Positions 19,201 through 30,400 of a stretch of DNA of 64,000 bases are shown here, piece after piece (the first letter of the stretch is position 1; each line of letters starts with the position of its first letter). The notes under the pieces were generated by a model. That model searched no databases. It had not been told where the DNA came from and worked only from the letters and a program-made list of their open reading frames with translations. Location of the stretch: assembly GCA_030686995.1 (NCBI GenBank), contig CM060694.1:90448762-90512761 (forward strand), in the 5' to 3' direction. Position numbers and translations under genes: made by a program. The DNA comes from Artemisia argyi. Lineage: Eukaryota > Streptophyta > Magnoliopsida > Asterales > Asteraceae.

Positions 19201-20529
19201 AAAAAGATATATGTTTTATGGTGATGCAAGTCTTCTTGTTCGAGTAGGTTTAGTTGCCAGATTCATTTATTATGGGGTATATGTTTATTAGCGTTAATTC
19301 ATTTGTTCGATAATTGATTTATAATGATTTGCCATTACATGCAACATTAGTATCAGTTCCTGACTGTGATTTGTGTGATTTATTTGTGACAAGAAAACCA
19401 TTTTAGTCACTATTCCATTTGGATTGTGACGTGCATAGCAAGTTAATGGAATTTCAAACTCTGTTCATGAGCCAAATATTGATGGCTGGTTAACAGGAGT
19501 GCAGTTCGTGTTTGATCTTTAATATTTTGTATTGCCTTGTAACTTTGTGAGTGCCTGATTTTACTTGTTTCCAGTGAGCCTTGGGAAAATTAATTCTTAA
19601 ATAAGAATCAAATATATGTTAAATTAAACTTCTGTGAGTGTTTGATAAAATGCTTTTGTGCTGAGCTACATTGCTAAGCAGTTTACTTGAACTTCCAGTC
19701 ATAGATAACAAGGTTTTTTAGGAAATAAAATGCATTCATAGATGATCTTACAAGTTTATGACATTATAGGAGTATGAATATCTAGACTCTATGACTATAA
19801 GAGTAAAATCATTTAAGAACATGTATTGGTATATCAATATCTAAAAGTGGAGACATATCTAAATCGCCAAAAAAGTCTAAAGGAAACTACCCTGCAAATG
19901 CTAAACCACCTAAACCGCAAGAGCCACGAGTGTGTTCTTTAACTGGTATCTTCAGGCAATAGTTTTGAACTTTGACTTTCTAATTTTGACTCTAGTTGGC
20001 CCCATATGGGTTTCATTCCATGATTCACAGCCAACAAACAGCAAAGGAAATTGGCCTAATTGACAGTTTTTTATGCTATCAAATGAAGGATTTGGTGGTT
20101 TAAGCGCATCTAAGTATAAACTCCCTACTTTTTTTAGCTCACTTCAAGAGTACCATTGCAATATCTCCCAGTTCCGATTTTAATATTTGCTAACAGAAAG
20201 AGATGATACAGAAAGCATGTATTTCTCTCACAAGGGTTACTGAGGTTGCACAACGACTCAGCTTTATAATAATTGTCCAACATTTTCACTGTACCTAACT
20301 ACCTGTATTTCCCTTGCATTATGTTTATCTAACTGTAACTATGAACTCTTCGTCAACCTCCTGTTGTACCAGCAGCCCCTCCTACCCCTTAACAGGCCGA
20401 CCCGAAACATATAGATGAGTAATGTGCAGTTTCAAACCACACAAACTAACACACAATTACTTGACGCCAATAAAATATGATGACATTTGGTAGACGTACA
20501 CAACAGGGTGACATTAGATATATACTGTA
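19201..20529. other. Unassigned intergenic stretch
   Basis: No supported ORF or recognised repeat. AT-rich, with no structure I could define. Confidence 0.4.
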
Positions 20530-20905
20530 ACTAACATTGATGTTTTTGGTTTTTCGATGTGGGGAGTTCCGATCTTTGTTTGATGTTTGGTTGCTTTTTG
20601 CTATTATATGCTTTCTTCTTGTTTTTTTCCCCGCGGCTTGTTTGGGGTTGCATCAAAATCACTCCGGAGTGAAAACCGGTGGCTCGACCTTCGTGAGTGG
20701 GGATTTTTCTCTTGTCTTGGTTATCCGTAATTGGCATGAGTTTTTTCATCCTTTTTGTAGCCCTCACAGTTAAAGCCTCGGGAAGATTTTAAAATAGGTT
20801 GTTTAGTTTATTTAATTATGTAATTGTTCTCTTTGGCTTCTTGGCTCTTGCGCCTTGCTAGTAGCCTTTTATTTAATAATATTTTGCCGTTCAAAAAAAA
20901 TATAA
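20530..20905 (+). mobile_element. Probable non-LTR retrotransposon (LINE/SINE) 3' tail
   Basis: A GC-richer segment ends in a T-rich unit and the phrase ttttgccgttcaaaaaaaa, which looks like a plant LINE 3' end with a short poly(A). A 78-codon frame at 20,537-20,773 has no recognisable domain. A 5'-truncated copy is the likely reading; family and boundaries are uncertain. Confidence 0.35.
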
Positions 20906-21559
20906 ATATATATGTAAAGCAATATCAATAATAATATAATAAAGTTTGAGAAATTTGCAAAACTGTGACTTAAAATGACACATATTTTCAAGATAACTCA
21001 ATTTTTGTGTCATAAATAAGACTTTTTGTGAAATAACAAAATTGTCTTCACTTTAAATGTGAATTATCACAGTGATATTTTGTTGTAGAAAACACTCTTT
21101 CATACAAATTCATCATCGTCTTTTGATCTCATGTATAACTGAAATTATAAAGTTTTTTCATCAAAAAAATTATACCAATAAACGTATTTTTTGATCCTTT
21201 ATAGTTTGATGTCCATTTTGTTATTTTTTTGTTAAAGTTCTTTTTTTTTTTTTTTAAATCGCAAAATTGCCGTAATATATTCGTAATGGAAGATTTTTGC
21301 TTTTTATAACTTAAAAAACAAGAAAAATCATATATTACGAATTAATTACAAAGTATTACGAAATACACTTCTCTGACACAATTTCTCTCTCGTGACACAA
21401 TTCAATTCTCTGACACCATTTCTCTCTCATGACACTATTTTTATCTCATATTCTTCTCAATTTTATCATTTGAATTTATTACGAAATTCAATTACAAATT
21501 TTTAAAAACTTTTTTATGTCTTCTAAAAACACCCTACACACTATAAAAGGGGTAATTTT
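20906..21559. other. AT-rich stretch, no gene
   Basis: Very AT-rich with poly(T) at 21,240-21,255. Near 21,370-21,440 the phrases acacaatttctctctc and tgacaccatttctctctc repeat three to four times. No coding region. Confidence 0.4.
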
Positions 21560-21564
21560 CTAGA

Positions 21565-21970
21565 AATGTATCCACCACCACCACGCAACACCGCCACCCA
21601 ATGCAACCACCACCACCCACCAGTAGTGGTGGTGGTGGTATGGCGGTGGTGGCAGTGGGTGGCAGTGGTGCGTGCAGTGGGTGGCAGTGGTGGGTAGTGG
21701 TGGTGATTGGTAGTGATGGTGGTAAGTGGTGGTGTGTGGTGGTGGTGGGTGGTGGAAGTGGCAGTGGGTGGCGGTTGTAAGTGGTGGTGGTGATTAGTGG
21801 TGGTAAGTGGTTGTGGTTGGTAGTGGCAGTGAGTGGTGCATGGTGGTGGTGATTGGTGGTGGTAAGTGGTGGTGGTGGGTGGCGGTGGTATGTGGTGGTG
21901 GTGTGGGTGGCGGTGGTGAGTGGTGGTGGTGTTGGGTGGCTGTGGAGGTGGTGTTGGGTGACGATGGTAT
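21565..21970. repeat. GGT-rich low-complexity block with inverted CCA start
   Basis: A CCACCA-rich part (21,568-21,632) is followed directly by about 330 bases of GGTGGT-type sequence with interspersed GTGGCAGTGG units. The two parts are complementary and could fold back. Frames through it encode only His/Pro/Thr or Val/Gly runs and are not genes. Confidence 0.7.
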
Positions 21971-22261
21971 GTATTGGGGACCAAACTAATGGACTAAAAG
22001 TGTTACACCCGACAAACCATAACGACCTAAAATGTAGTTAACTCTTAACAAATGCAACACTTAACACTAATGATACATAGTTACATACAATAAGAAATAT
22101 TAAAATAATGATACAATAAGAAAGATTAGAGAGTTTGATGCATACAAGAAAAAAATAATAATAAAAGTTGATTACACAAAAAGAAAAAAGTGTCAAGTTG
22201 GACACATTTTTATACCATTATCCCCACTAAATTATATACAAAGTAATAACTAAAATTATTA

Positions 22262-22302
<41 letters not shown>

Positions 22303-24610
22303 TTTGAATTTAATCTTTTTTCATTTGAGATCAATTTTGCCCCATATATAAATTTGTAAGAAAAATTTGTTTCTTAAATTTTAATCATTTCATAATAAAT
22401 TTCAATTGGAATGCGTATGAAATCAAAAACATCGAACTTAGTAATAGAGGGTGTAGACAATGGTGTAAGAGTGTAATAGTTGTGTTGTATATGAGGAGAA
22501 GGTAATCTTTGAATATCAAAACATAGTTATCGTTTTAACAATATGCAACAAAAGTGAGTCAAGTTAAAAATAAGTGTCATCTTGGGTCACGGTTTTGCAA
22601 ATTTCCCTTAAGTTATGATGATAACATAAGTTGCAGAGCTAGGACTTTACGCAACTGGAGTTGTATATTGCTTCACCGTACCAATTTTCATCATTTAACA
22701 AAAACAAAACAGGCTTTCGTTCCCAACTAGGCAGTGAATAAAATTAATGTCCGCACTGCATTAGGATTATAATAATGAGTTTATAAGAAAAATACAAAGC
22801 TAGTAATTTAATACTGTTCCACCAGCACTCGGCAGCAGTAGAAATAGCAACAAACTGGCACCATACGTCAGTTGCTCATCCCCATTTGAGCCATTTCCAA
22901 TTTTAAACGATTCGGAACATAGTCAATGCATATTCTTAGGACCTTTACACCATAGCTACAAAAAACCAAAGGTAACCTTTAATAATCAAAAAAGCAGTTA
23001 ATAGCCATAACACCTCTAAAGATGAACAAGATTACTAGTTGGATTCAGATAACAGAGGACATCATATCACCATGAACAGTAAATACATAAATCCATTTCA
23101 GATTAAGACAAAAAAAATGAAGCTGCAAGCACAACTGCCATTACATCTGGAATGTGAACACCATATACTCCCCTGCTGATCCTATACATTTAAGTAAACT
23201 GAAGACCAAAACCTTATGACCCTCAACATATTAACTACACTGAAATGATAAGCAACTTCACCTAAACCAAACATGACCTGACCCATCAAGATTCCATCAT
23301 AGCTGTTTTAATGTTAAATGTATGTCCAGTACTCGCTCTAATATAATACCAATCAACACAATACCCCTAGGCGGCTACGCTTCACAAAAGTCACAGTTTG
23401 GAAATTATAAATACCAAAAAAGACAATAAGATGCTTTTCTCAGATTTAGGGTGTATCATAAGTTTTCCCGTTGGTAATAAACAAAGAGCTTATTCTTAGG
23501 AGTTTAACGAATCATGAAATAGCTCATAATTTGAAATATAATGAAAACTAAATATCAGGGATCAGTAACTCAGAGGCCTTTAGTCAAATGGGATGCATAC
23601 CTCAAGTAGTTAAGTGTTGCCTACCCACTCCCTATGTGCGTTAACAAGTATTTGGGAAAGATGAGTTTCTTAGTTATTTTATTGCAAGTTTGCAACAGGT
23701 TATAAGATTGATCACTCTCTGGGAACACTTATTAAAAATGAGTACAAGACCTTTCTTTTGCAGGCTACATCAAAATAAGTATCTTAATTATCAAAGGTGA
23801 CAGCATGGCACATATAAGCAGTAAATTATGTGCTCAATGCTCATGCATAATTTTAGAAGCACCATATGGGCAATTGCTGGTCAACTGATTTTCAATCAGT
23901 GAGCAGGCAATATCCCTTGAGGTGACACCCAAGTCCATGAGATAAATTCTTTGGGGGAAGGCAAATAATGAAACAGACTCAGAAGATGGTAGAGATGTTA
24001 ATTTGGTGGAGCATTTAGGTACTAACCTTTTACAGTCAATATTAAGAACTAGTGACCTTTAACCAACATTAACTTAACCACGAGGTAAACTTAACCCCAT
24101 CAAATATACTGCTAATTGGCCGCTCTGAATTTTGAAAAAGTTAAAATTTATGTAAAGAATTGGCAACATCATTACATATTTTTGCATTGCACAACATTAT
24201 TGTGAAAAAAATACAGCTTCTCGTGAGTACATTTAATACTAAGGTATTACTCCAACAAATCACAGTAATTTCAAGAACAACAAAGTTGTTTATTTTCAAA
24301 TTTAAGAGCTCAGATTGTTAGAACTATCATGTTCAGAGAATACACAGCCATCACTAAAACGATATATTACTCATTGCGCATATCCTCTGCAAAAGAAAAT
24401 GCTTATATGCTTCAAATAAATCCTAATCAAATGCCTAAAACTTGATACATTTCAGTCAAACCTTTACATGAATCTAATAGAAAAGTAGGAGGTGATAACT
24501 ATTTATTAGAAAAAAATAGATATTGGAAAAATAAAGCCAAATAAGCATAATCAAACAATAATTAAAGCAGAGTTAAACATTCAACATAAGATGAAAGTGA
24601 TTTTCATACC
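21971..24610. other. Intergenic region, possible 3' UTR of the F-box gene
   Basis: No protein-coding region was found on either strand. A GTATGA donor-like site on the minus strand at about 24,609 lies just after the F-box stop, so part of this region may be a spliced 3' untranslated region of that gene. An (AT)n microsatellite lies at 22,266-22,299. Confidence 0.35.
22266..22299. repeat. (AT)n microsatellite
   Basis: About 16 uninterrupted AT units in a noncoding region. Confidence 0.9.
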
Positions 24611-24651
24611 TTTAATCACAAGTTCCCACAGTCACACGTGAGGTAGCAACA

Positions 24652-25860
24652 TCAATTCGAAGAATAAATACAACAATCAGAGTGATCAAGCAGAAGTAGC
24701 GTTTCCATGTAGGGGTGCATGAAGAATGAATCCTCTCTTCCATATATCCCAAGGTTACTGATGAGTTGTGATGACGGTTCGTAAACATCAATTGTAGCTA
24801 GCTCTTGGTCATCATTTCGAGTTTCAATTATGAATTCACCACTCTTCCTATTTCCCAACAAATTAACTATCATTGACTCATGTGTGTTGATGATGTATAG
24901 CTTAGTAAAAGATCTTATACCATCATCACCATGTTCCATCATCCATAAGCCATAACCATTTTCATCGATCTCTCTACCAAATTCAAGAACAACAAGAGAC
25001 TCCCTAAGCTTGGATACATTGACAGGTAACCGGTTTGCCAGACTATCGGGAAAGACTACCTCTTCAAATTGGTTGCTGATCATATCAAATGACAGAAGCA
25101 TATGAACTGTGGGAATTCCATTGTCATCAACAGGAAGACTGTCATCACGAGCAACCCAATATATAAACCTATCTATAGCAACGTGAGTTGACAAATAAAA
25201 AAAGCTACCACCTATAGAAAATTGAGTTGACGAATGAAGTCTAATTGATTGACGAGGCACATTGTTACTTGGAATCATGTTCCAACACTTGGATCTTAGT
25301 GTGAAAATCTCAACGTGCCAAGTCTTATCTATACTAACATCTTTCGCATATGAGATCTTGACAACAGTTGGATCACTACTGACAGGACAAACCCCAAAAG
25401 CAAAAAAAGTTCTTGTTTTGACCGGGTCATCATCAGGTACAACAATACCCACTGATTTTCTAATCGAAGGATTCCAAACAACAACCATCTTTGCTCCTAC
25501 TACGTTGTTTGCGTAACCGCAGATGCAGAACAACCCATGAGAGCTACCAATTACTATTTGGGTATCAAGTTGCTCAATGAGATCAGAAACCACAACAAAT
25601 TTTTCATTGTTCTGGGTTAAAGGAGTGTTGTCATTATCATCAAAACAAATATAAGTTTTCTTATAATCAGAATCAATGTACCTTAAAATAAAACCATGTG
25701 GCTGAGTGGGTCGGGCGCCGTAACCCGCGATAAAGTCGGAGCTGTCGATGAAAGACTTCCATTCTTTCGAAACAGATCTTAATTGCAACATATACTTGAC
25801 ATCAGAACAAACCCTTTTGATTATTTCAAACTGAAGATCCAAAGAGATCAAATCTGACAT
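24652..25860 (-). CDS. F-box protein with F-box associated domain
   Basis: A single-exon frame of 402 codons. The N terminus (about residues 3-45) is an F-box (LDLQFEIIKRV, then LRSVSKEWKSFIDSSDF), the part that binds a Skp1-like protein in an SCF ubiquitin ligase. The rest (about 90-390) has the F-box associated (FBA) pattern: GSSHGLFCICG, VVWNPSIRKSVGIV, FAFGVCP, VEIFTLRSKCWN and IYWVARDD, then LSFDMISNQFEEVVFPDS and a late W/MEHG segment. This part presumably selects the substrate, which is unknown. The length is normal for the family, the frame is intact and the first ATG lies at the start of the F-box, so this is probably a functional host gene. Confidence 0.88.
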   Translation of the reverse strand: MSDLISLDLQFEIIKRVCSDVKYMLQLRSVSKEWKSFIDSSDFIAGYGARPTQPHGFILRYIDSDYKKTYICFDDNDNTPLTQNNEKFVVVSDLIEQLDTQIVIGSSHGLFCICGYANNVVGAKMVVVWNPSIRKSVGIVVPDDDPVKTRTFFAFGVCPVSSDPTVVKISYAKDVSIDKTWHVEIFTLRSKCWNMIPSNNVPRQSIRLHSSTQFSIGGSFFYLSTHVAIDRFIYWVARDDSLPVDDNGIPTVHMLLSFDMISNQFEEVVFPDSLANRLPVNVSKLRESLVVLEFGREIDENGYGLWMMEHGDDGIRSFTKLYIINTHESMIVNLLGNRKSGEFIIETRNDDQELATIDVYEPSSQLISNLGIYGREDSFFMHPYMETLLLLDHSDCCIYSSN

Positions 25861-26389
25861 TTTGTATCCTAGGGTTTATGTTGAATTTGGGGGCGTGGGT
25901 TTATGTGGGCAAATACTCTTTTAAAACTCACAATTCGGGCAACATAAGCTAATAGAGACTTATCTTGCATTTCTCGCCATTTAAAATCAAATCAGTGATA
26001 GAGATTAAAACTCAAAAGCATTTTAATATTTTATCTACTTTTTTAGAGTAGCAAAAAATGTCTCTAAACTTTGCCAAAAATGCAAATATTGTCCTCTTAC
26101 AAAAAAATTACAAAAAGTGTTCCTTAGCGATCTCCAATCTGCAAATAATGTCTTTGAAGTGTTATTGTTCATGCAAAAATGGTTTTTTGGCTAACGCTCG
26201 TTAGTGTTTTCACGTTAGTGGCCTGTGAAATGACAATTTTACCCTCGCCTCAAGTTAGTGGTCTATAAAATGACTAATTTACCCTCGCCAAGGCGCGAGA
26301 CGTAGCCTTAAAGTTACGAAATACACCAAGGCGTCGGCTTCTTGAGAATGTTGAGATCCTGCAAGGTTTGTTGTTGTATGCAGGCAATT
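25861..26389. other. 5' flank of the F-box gene and intergenic repeats
   Basis: Promoter-side sequence of the F-box gene up to about 26,040. It is followed by a degenerate stretch (26,050-26,300) with phrases such as gtctctaaactttgcc and a doubled segment gtta-gtggcc/gtctataaaatgac. No gene. The phrase cttcttgagaatgttgagatc at 26,339 recurs at 26,471. Confidence 0.4.
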
Positions 26390-26478
26390 CTTGAGGAGTG
26401 CGAGGGTACTTGGTATAATCTTAAGCTTTGTTGCGTGTTCCTTTAGGATTATATCAAGCACCCTTAACGCTTCTTGAG
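26390..26478. ncRNA. Pre-miRNA-like hairpin, copy 2
   Basis: The two arms (26,390-26,423 and 26,444-26,478) pair around a 20-base loop, with the same core as copy 1 (GGGTACTTGGTATAATC against GATTATATCAAGCACCC). Pairing can be extended to about 45 bases per arm with bulges. Relatedness to 14,639-14,726 is clear by eye in both arms. Confidence 0.35.
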
Positions 26479-26854
26479 AATGTTGAGATCATGTGGTATG
26501 ATTCGTTCGTACATAATTTTTAGATATGAAAGAGGTAAGGTGTGTGTGTGTGTATAAGTATCTTTGGTGTGGATTGTGATTTTGTGGATTTGCTGATAGT
26601 TAATGTTTAGTTCTACAAAACGATATTTATTTCACAATACTTGTGTGGCTATGATGATTTTGTTACCTGCTGAGGTGTAATTTAGGCGTGGCTAAAGCCG
26701 GATGGCATAAAATGCAACTGTCTTTTGCAACTGATGTAACATCTGAGCCAAAGCAATTTGTGTAAAAACTAAATGCAAAATAGTAGGACCATGGGAATTT
26801 ATATTCTTCTTCGAACACGATATTTTATTATATGGTCGATGGATGTAGTTTTTT
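26479..26854. other. Unassigned flank left of the foldback element
   Basis: No gene. The words ggctatgatga and ccggatggcataaa near 26,650-26,710 recur on the other side of the foldback element at 27,740-27,785, so the flanks are themselves a degenerate duplication. Confidence 0.4.
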
Positions 26855-27226
26855 GGGGTAAAGCTAAAGATACGCAACATATTTTTTCAAATAAACTGAT
26901 CTACGCAATGTACTTTGTAAAAGCCAAAGATACGCAACATATTTTCAAATAATCTTCGATCTAGGTAATATGACCGGTTACAAACAGGTATACAGGTTAC
27001 CAAAGAATAAAAGTCACACCGTTAGTCCCTAAACTGGAAAAAAAATTGCGCATTTGATCCTATTTAGTTAACGGTCGTTAAAATATTTTTTTAAAAACTT
27101 TTAAAAAAAATTTCTTAAAATCCAAATAAAGTCTTTTTTTTTTAATTTTAATTTTTTTAAAAAAAAACGATAAACTTTTTTATACATTTTTTTAAGTTTT
27201 TTTTTTTAAATCTGGATATATTTTTT

Positions 27227-27266
<40 letters not shown>

Positions 27267-27693
27267 GATAAACTTTTTTATACATTTTTTTAAGGTTTTT
27301 TTTTTAATTTGGATATATTTTTTCAAAAAATAAATAAATAAAAAAACACTTAAAAAATTTATAAAAAGGTTAATTTTTTTTTTTTTCTTTTTGAAAAAAT
27401 TGAAATAAAAAAAATACTTTATTTAGATTTTAAGAAAAAAAAATTAAAAGTTTTTAAAAAAATATTTTAACGACCGTTAACTAAATAGGATCAAATGCGC
27501 AAATTGTTTCCAGTTTGGGGACTAACGGTGTGACTTTTAATCCTTGATAACCTTTAAATCTGCTGGTAACAAGTCATATTAGGTAGATTGAATTATATTT
27601 GAAAGTATGTTACGTAACTTTGACACTTTAGAAAGTATATTATGTAGATGTGTTTATTTGAACAAATATGTTGCGTATCCTTAGCTTTACCCC
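26855..27693. mobile_element. Foldback MITE with 9-bp target duplication (Mutator-like)
   Basis: The left end GGGGTAAAGCTAAAGATACG and its inverse at 27,665-27,693 form long terminal inverted repeats. TAGTTTTTT flanks both sides (26,846-26,854 and 27,694-27,702), giving a 9-bp target duplication, which points to the Mutator superfamily. A second copy of the terminal motif (aagatacgcaacatatttt) lies at 26,926. The centre is an inner inverted repeat (27,002-27,545). It has no coding capacity. Confidence 0.8.
27002..27545. repeat. Inner inverted repeat of the foldback element
   Basis: The arms (about 27,010-27,130 and 27,425-27,545) share cacaccgttagtccc, tttgatcctatttagtta and acggtcgttaaaata with their inverses. 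The centre holds an A-run of about 33 bases and two copies of a cgataaacttttttatac unit. It may be a second element inserted in the outer one, or its core. Confidence 0.7.
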
Positions 27694-28249
27694 TAGTTTT
27701 TTACTACTTGAATGATCCTTTTAAAAGTGAAGTGTGTTGTTTGGCTATGATGAACTTTGCCGTGCCAAACACCGGATGGCATAAAGTCCAACCAAGTTTT
27801 ATGGCCAATACGATATCAGCATGTTTGTGTTGAGATTTACTTAGTTTGCAGCCTTGGCGGGTTAATCTGATTTTTTATATTCTCTATAGACCTAAATGAT
27901 GAAGGGAAAGCGAGAAGTCAAGAAACTCATGATGGGACTTGTGAAAAATGAAACGTCGACGTATGTGTATTCCGAGGATTCTTGCAAACATGATATCATA
28001 ATTAGCATAAGACCCATAGTGAGGTTCGTATCTTGGATGTGTTTGAATTGAATCTATCGAAATTGAGAATGTTCGTATCTTGGAGGGGCAACTTACTAAG
28101 TTTGCGGCCATAGCGGATTAATCCTTTTTTTCTAAATTCTTTGCAGATTTGAGCCTCGTCAAATCAGGCATTTTGAGTTGCAACGTCAAAAGTCCTTGAT
28201 TGAACTCGTGGAGCATACAGTAGTAAGTTGGCTGGTTGATAACATTAAA
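27694..28249. other. Degenerate tandemly repeated intergenic stretch
   Basis: The segment around acttagtttgcagcc at 27,838 recurs as acttactaagtttgcggcc at about 28,090, and ttcgtatcttgga occurs twice near 28,025 and 28,072. Short minus-strand frames here have no recognisable domain. Confidence 0.4.
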
Positions 28250-28719
28250 TAATGTATATATTGTATTATCAATATCCCTTGATTATATGCTCATATTTCT
28301 TGAATTTTTATAAGAATTTGTATTTCATTTTTTCCTATTTGTTTAATAGGAATTATTCGAGCGTTGGAACAAAGAGATGCTGGATTGAGAAGATACTCGT
28401 TGAAAAACGAAGAAAAGCTGGATCAGACAACATATACGGCGTAGATGAGCTCTAATGCCTACGCCGTATTGAGACTTGAAGCTCTAATGTATATATTGTA
28501 CTATCAATATCCCTTGATTATATGCTCATATTTCTTGAATTTTTATAAGAATTTGTACTTCATTTTTTCCTATTTGTTTAATAGGAATTATTCGAGCGTT
28601 GGAACAAAGAGATGCTGGATTGAGAAGATACTCGTTGGAAAACGAAGAAAAGCTGGATCAGACAACATATACGGCGTAGATGAGCTCTAATGCCTACGCC
28701 GTATTCAGACTTGAAGCAG
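28250..28719 (+). repeat. 235-bp tandem duplication
   Basis: 28,250-28,484 and 28,485-28,719 are near-identical, with only a handful of differences. Each unit contains one TACGGCGTAG/CTACGCCGTA palindrome pair near its end. The two matching short frames in the units are by-products of the duplication and not genes. Confidence 0.9.
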
Positions 28720-29079
28720 TTCTCACTAAGTCCATCCAGAAACATATACAACGCATCCAAATCGATGTGATTACGTTGTATACATCATAAAGATTTGGAA
28801 GGTTACCAAAGATATCAAAGACAATTATGACGTATCAAGCCCGTAACACTTACGGCGTAGCCACGAATAGCTACTGATTGCTTTGGAGATAGAAGAATAT
28901 ACGACGTAGACAACCATTGTTTCTACGTCATAAGGGTTATCATAGTCAAAGATTTTATTCAGAAGCGTATACGGCGTAGGTAACTCGTTACTCCTACGCC
29001 GTAATTACTATAAGGCCATAGAAGAATTCATATTCAGATGCATATACGGCGTATACCTTCACTTATGGTTACGTCGTAT
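28435..29079 (+). promoter_or_regulatory. Array of TACGGCGTAG hairpins upstream of a TATA box
   Basis: Pairs of TACGGCGTAG and its inverse CTACGCCGTA, separated by 13-15 bases, occur at 28,435-28,468, 28,670-28,703 and 28,970-29,003. Variant pairs lie at 28,900-28,932 and 29,045-29,078, and a half copy at 28,851. The array ends 24 bases before the TATA box at 29,102. It could be protein-binding sites or RNA/DNA hairpins; the function is not known. Confidence 0.5.
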
Positions 29080-29101
29080 CCAAGTCGAGCCCAGTGAAAT
29101 C

Positions 29102-29108
29102 TATAAAT
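29102..29108 (+). promoter_or_regulatory. TATA box of the probable LTR
   Basis: TATAAAT is followed by a leader-like CA-rich stretch and lies directly downstream of the palindrome array. Confidence 0.5.
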
Positions 29109-30400
29109 GCAAGCCCTAATTTTCATTCACAAAACACACATTCACTCCACACATCAGTAGAGGACGATTAGGGTTTCATCCAAGACCATTTTCCAGCAAC
29201 ATCAAAGAGCTTTTCAAGGAAGAATCCATCATCAAACAGCATTGAACATAGATCAACATAGAGTAATTATATCAAACACAATGTTTAATTCATTTACAGT
29301 TTTAATCATTACTTTTGCTGCACTTTATAATATGATCGGCTAAACACTTCATGTGTTAGCCTAGTTATGAATCAATTGATGTTATGACTTGATTTCCTTA
29401 GTTTATTTATTGCTTTTGTTAGATAATTTATGTGTTTGTCGATTGATCCTTGAGTAGTGGTAGTGTCTAGGACGATTTTTTCTTGGTAGTCTAGGGAGTA
29501 TTATGTTAAGTAATCGATGTAATTGGAATAAGCGGTCAAAGAAGGCAATATATTATGATTAAACCCAAAATAAACCATATGTGTAAAATTTGTGTACGTT
29601 TATCGACTTGTCACATTGACTTGTCGACCTCCTGTGATAAACCTTTTGTTGCACTCATCTTTAGTGCAGATACCCTTAGTATAACCCTTTCGAGCCATTT
29701 TTTCGTTTCTTACCCAATATATGTTTAGTTCTTTACACCATTTCGCCTAGCCTACCGTGTAGTCTACTACCTATAGTTGAGGAGTTGTTAGTCGCTTGAT
29801 CCCTTGTTTCAAGTTGAGGGATTTGGGAATTACGCCTTCGTGGAAGACCCATCACTTATGATCATTGAAGACCCCCTCATACTTATTATTTTTTCATATG
29901 ATTCATCTCAAGTGGAGGGATAATTGTTATTATTTTAGTTCATATTACTGCAACAAAAAAATTAGTAAAAAAAATCCAGTAATTGAAGCCTTTATTAGTG
30001 TTGGTTGCATCTATAAAACCAACTTGTTTGAAGAATGGATTATTGTTACATTTTATTCGCCTTATTAATCATTTGAAATTTAAAAAGGCGAATTCGAAGA
30101 TTCAAGTTAGAAACACTAATCCATAGTTTATCTTTTGAGCTTTATTGTCGAAGTACGGGTTAGTAACCCGTTACCATATTACATATGATTTGAGTTGGTC
30201 ACATTCGATGAACCAACGAGTTTGATTGAAGGTCGAGTTAGTGTGCACTTACCCTTGCCTACCAATTTGATGACATATTTTACTACTAGGCAAACCGGAT
30301 ATACACACTAACTAACTCGTTATATTTGATGATCCGATTCTTGCCTCTTGACACTTGGACTTTGGGTGGACAGCGACTAGTGACGACGAGATTGTGGGAT

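Larger units (their letters stand above)
28200..30400 (+). repeat. Probable Athila-like LTR, boundaries unknown
   Basis: The region has a palindrome-array U3, a TATA box at 29,102, and a leader with ccctaattttcattcac and gattagggtttc. A U5-like stretch follows with gatcggctaaacactt...gtgttagcctagttatgaa, a style typical of Athila LTRs. No TG/CA ends, primer site or gag were recognised, so it may be a solo or truncated LTR. Confidence 0.42.

Noticed and set aside
20537..20773. 78-codon frame as a small host gene
   Set aside because: It lies in the probable LINE tail, is equally open on the other strand, and has no signal or domain.
21541..21984. 147-codon His/Pro/Thr-rich minus-strand frame
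   Set aside because: A by-product of the GGT/CCA low-complexity block; composition is explained entirely by the repeat.
28252..28690. Two matching frames of 67 and 81 codons
   Set aside because: Identical only because of the 235-bp tandem duplication; AT-rich leader-like sequence with no domain.
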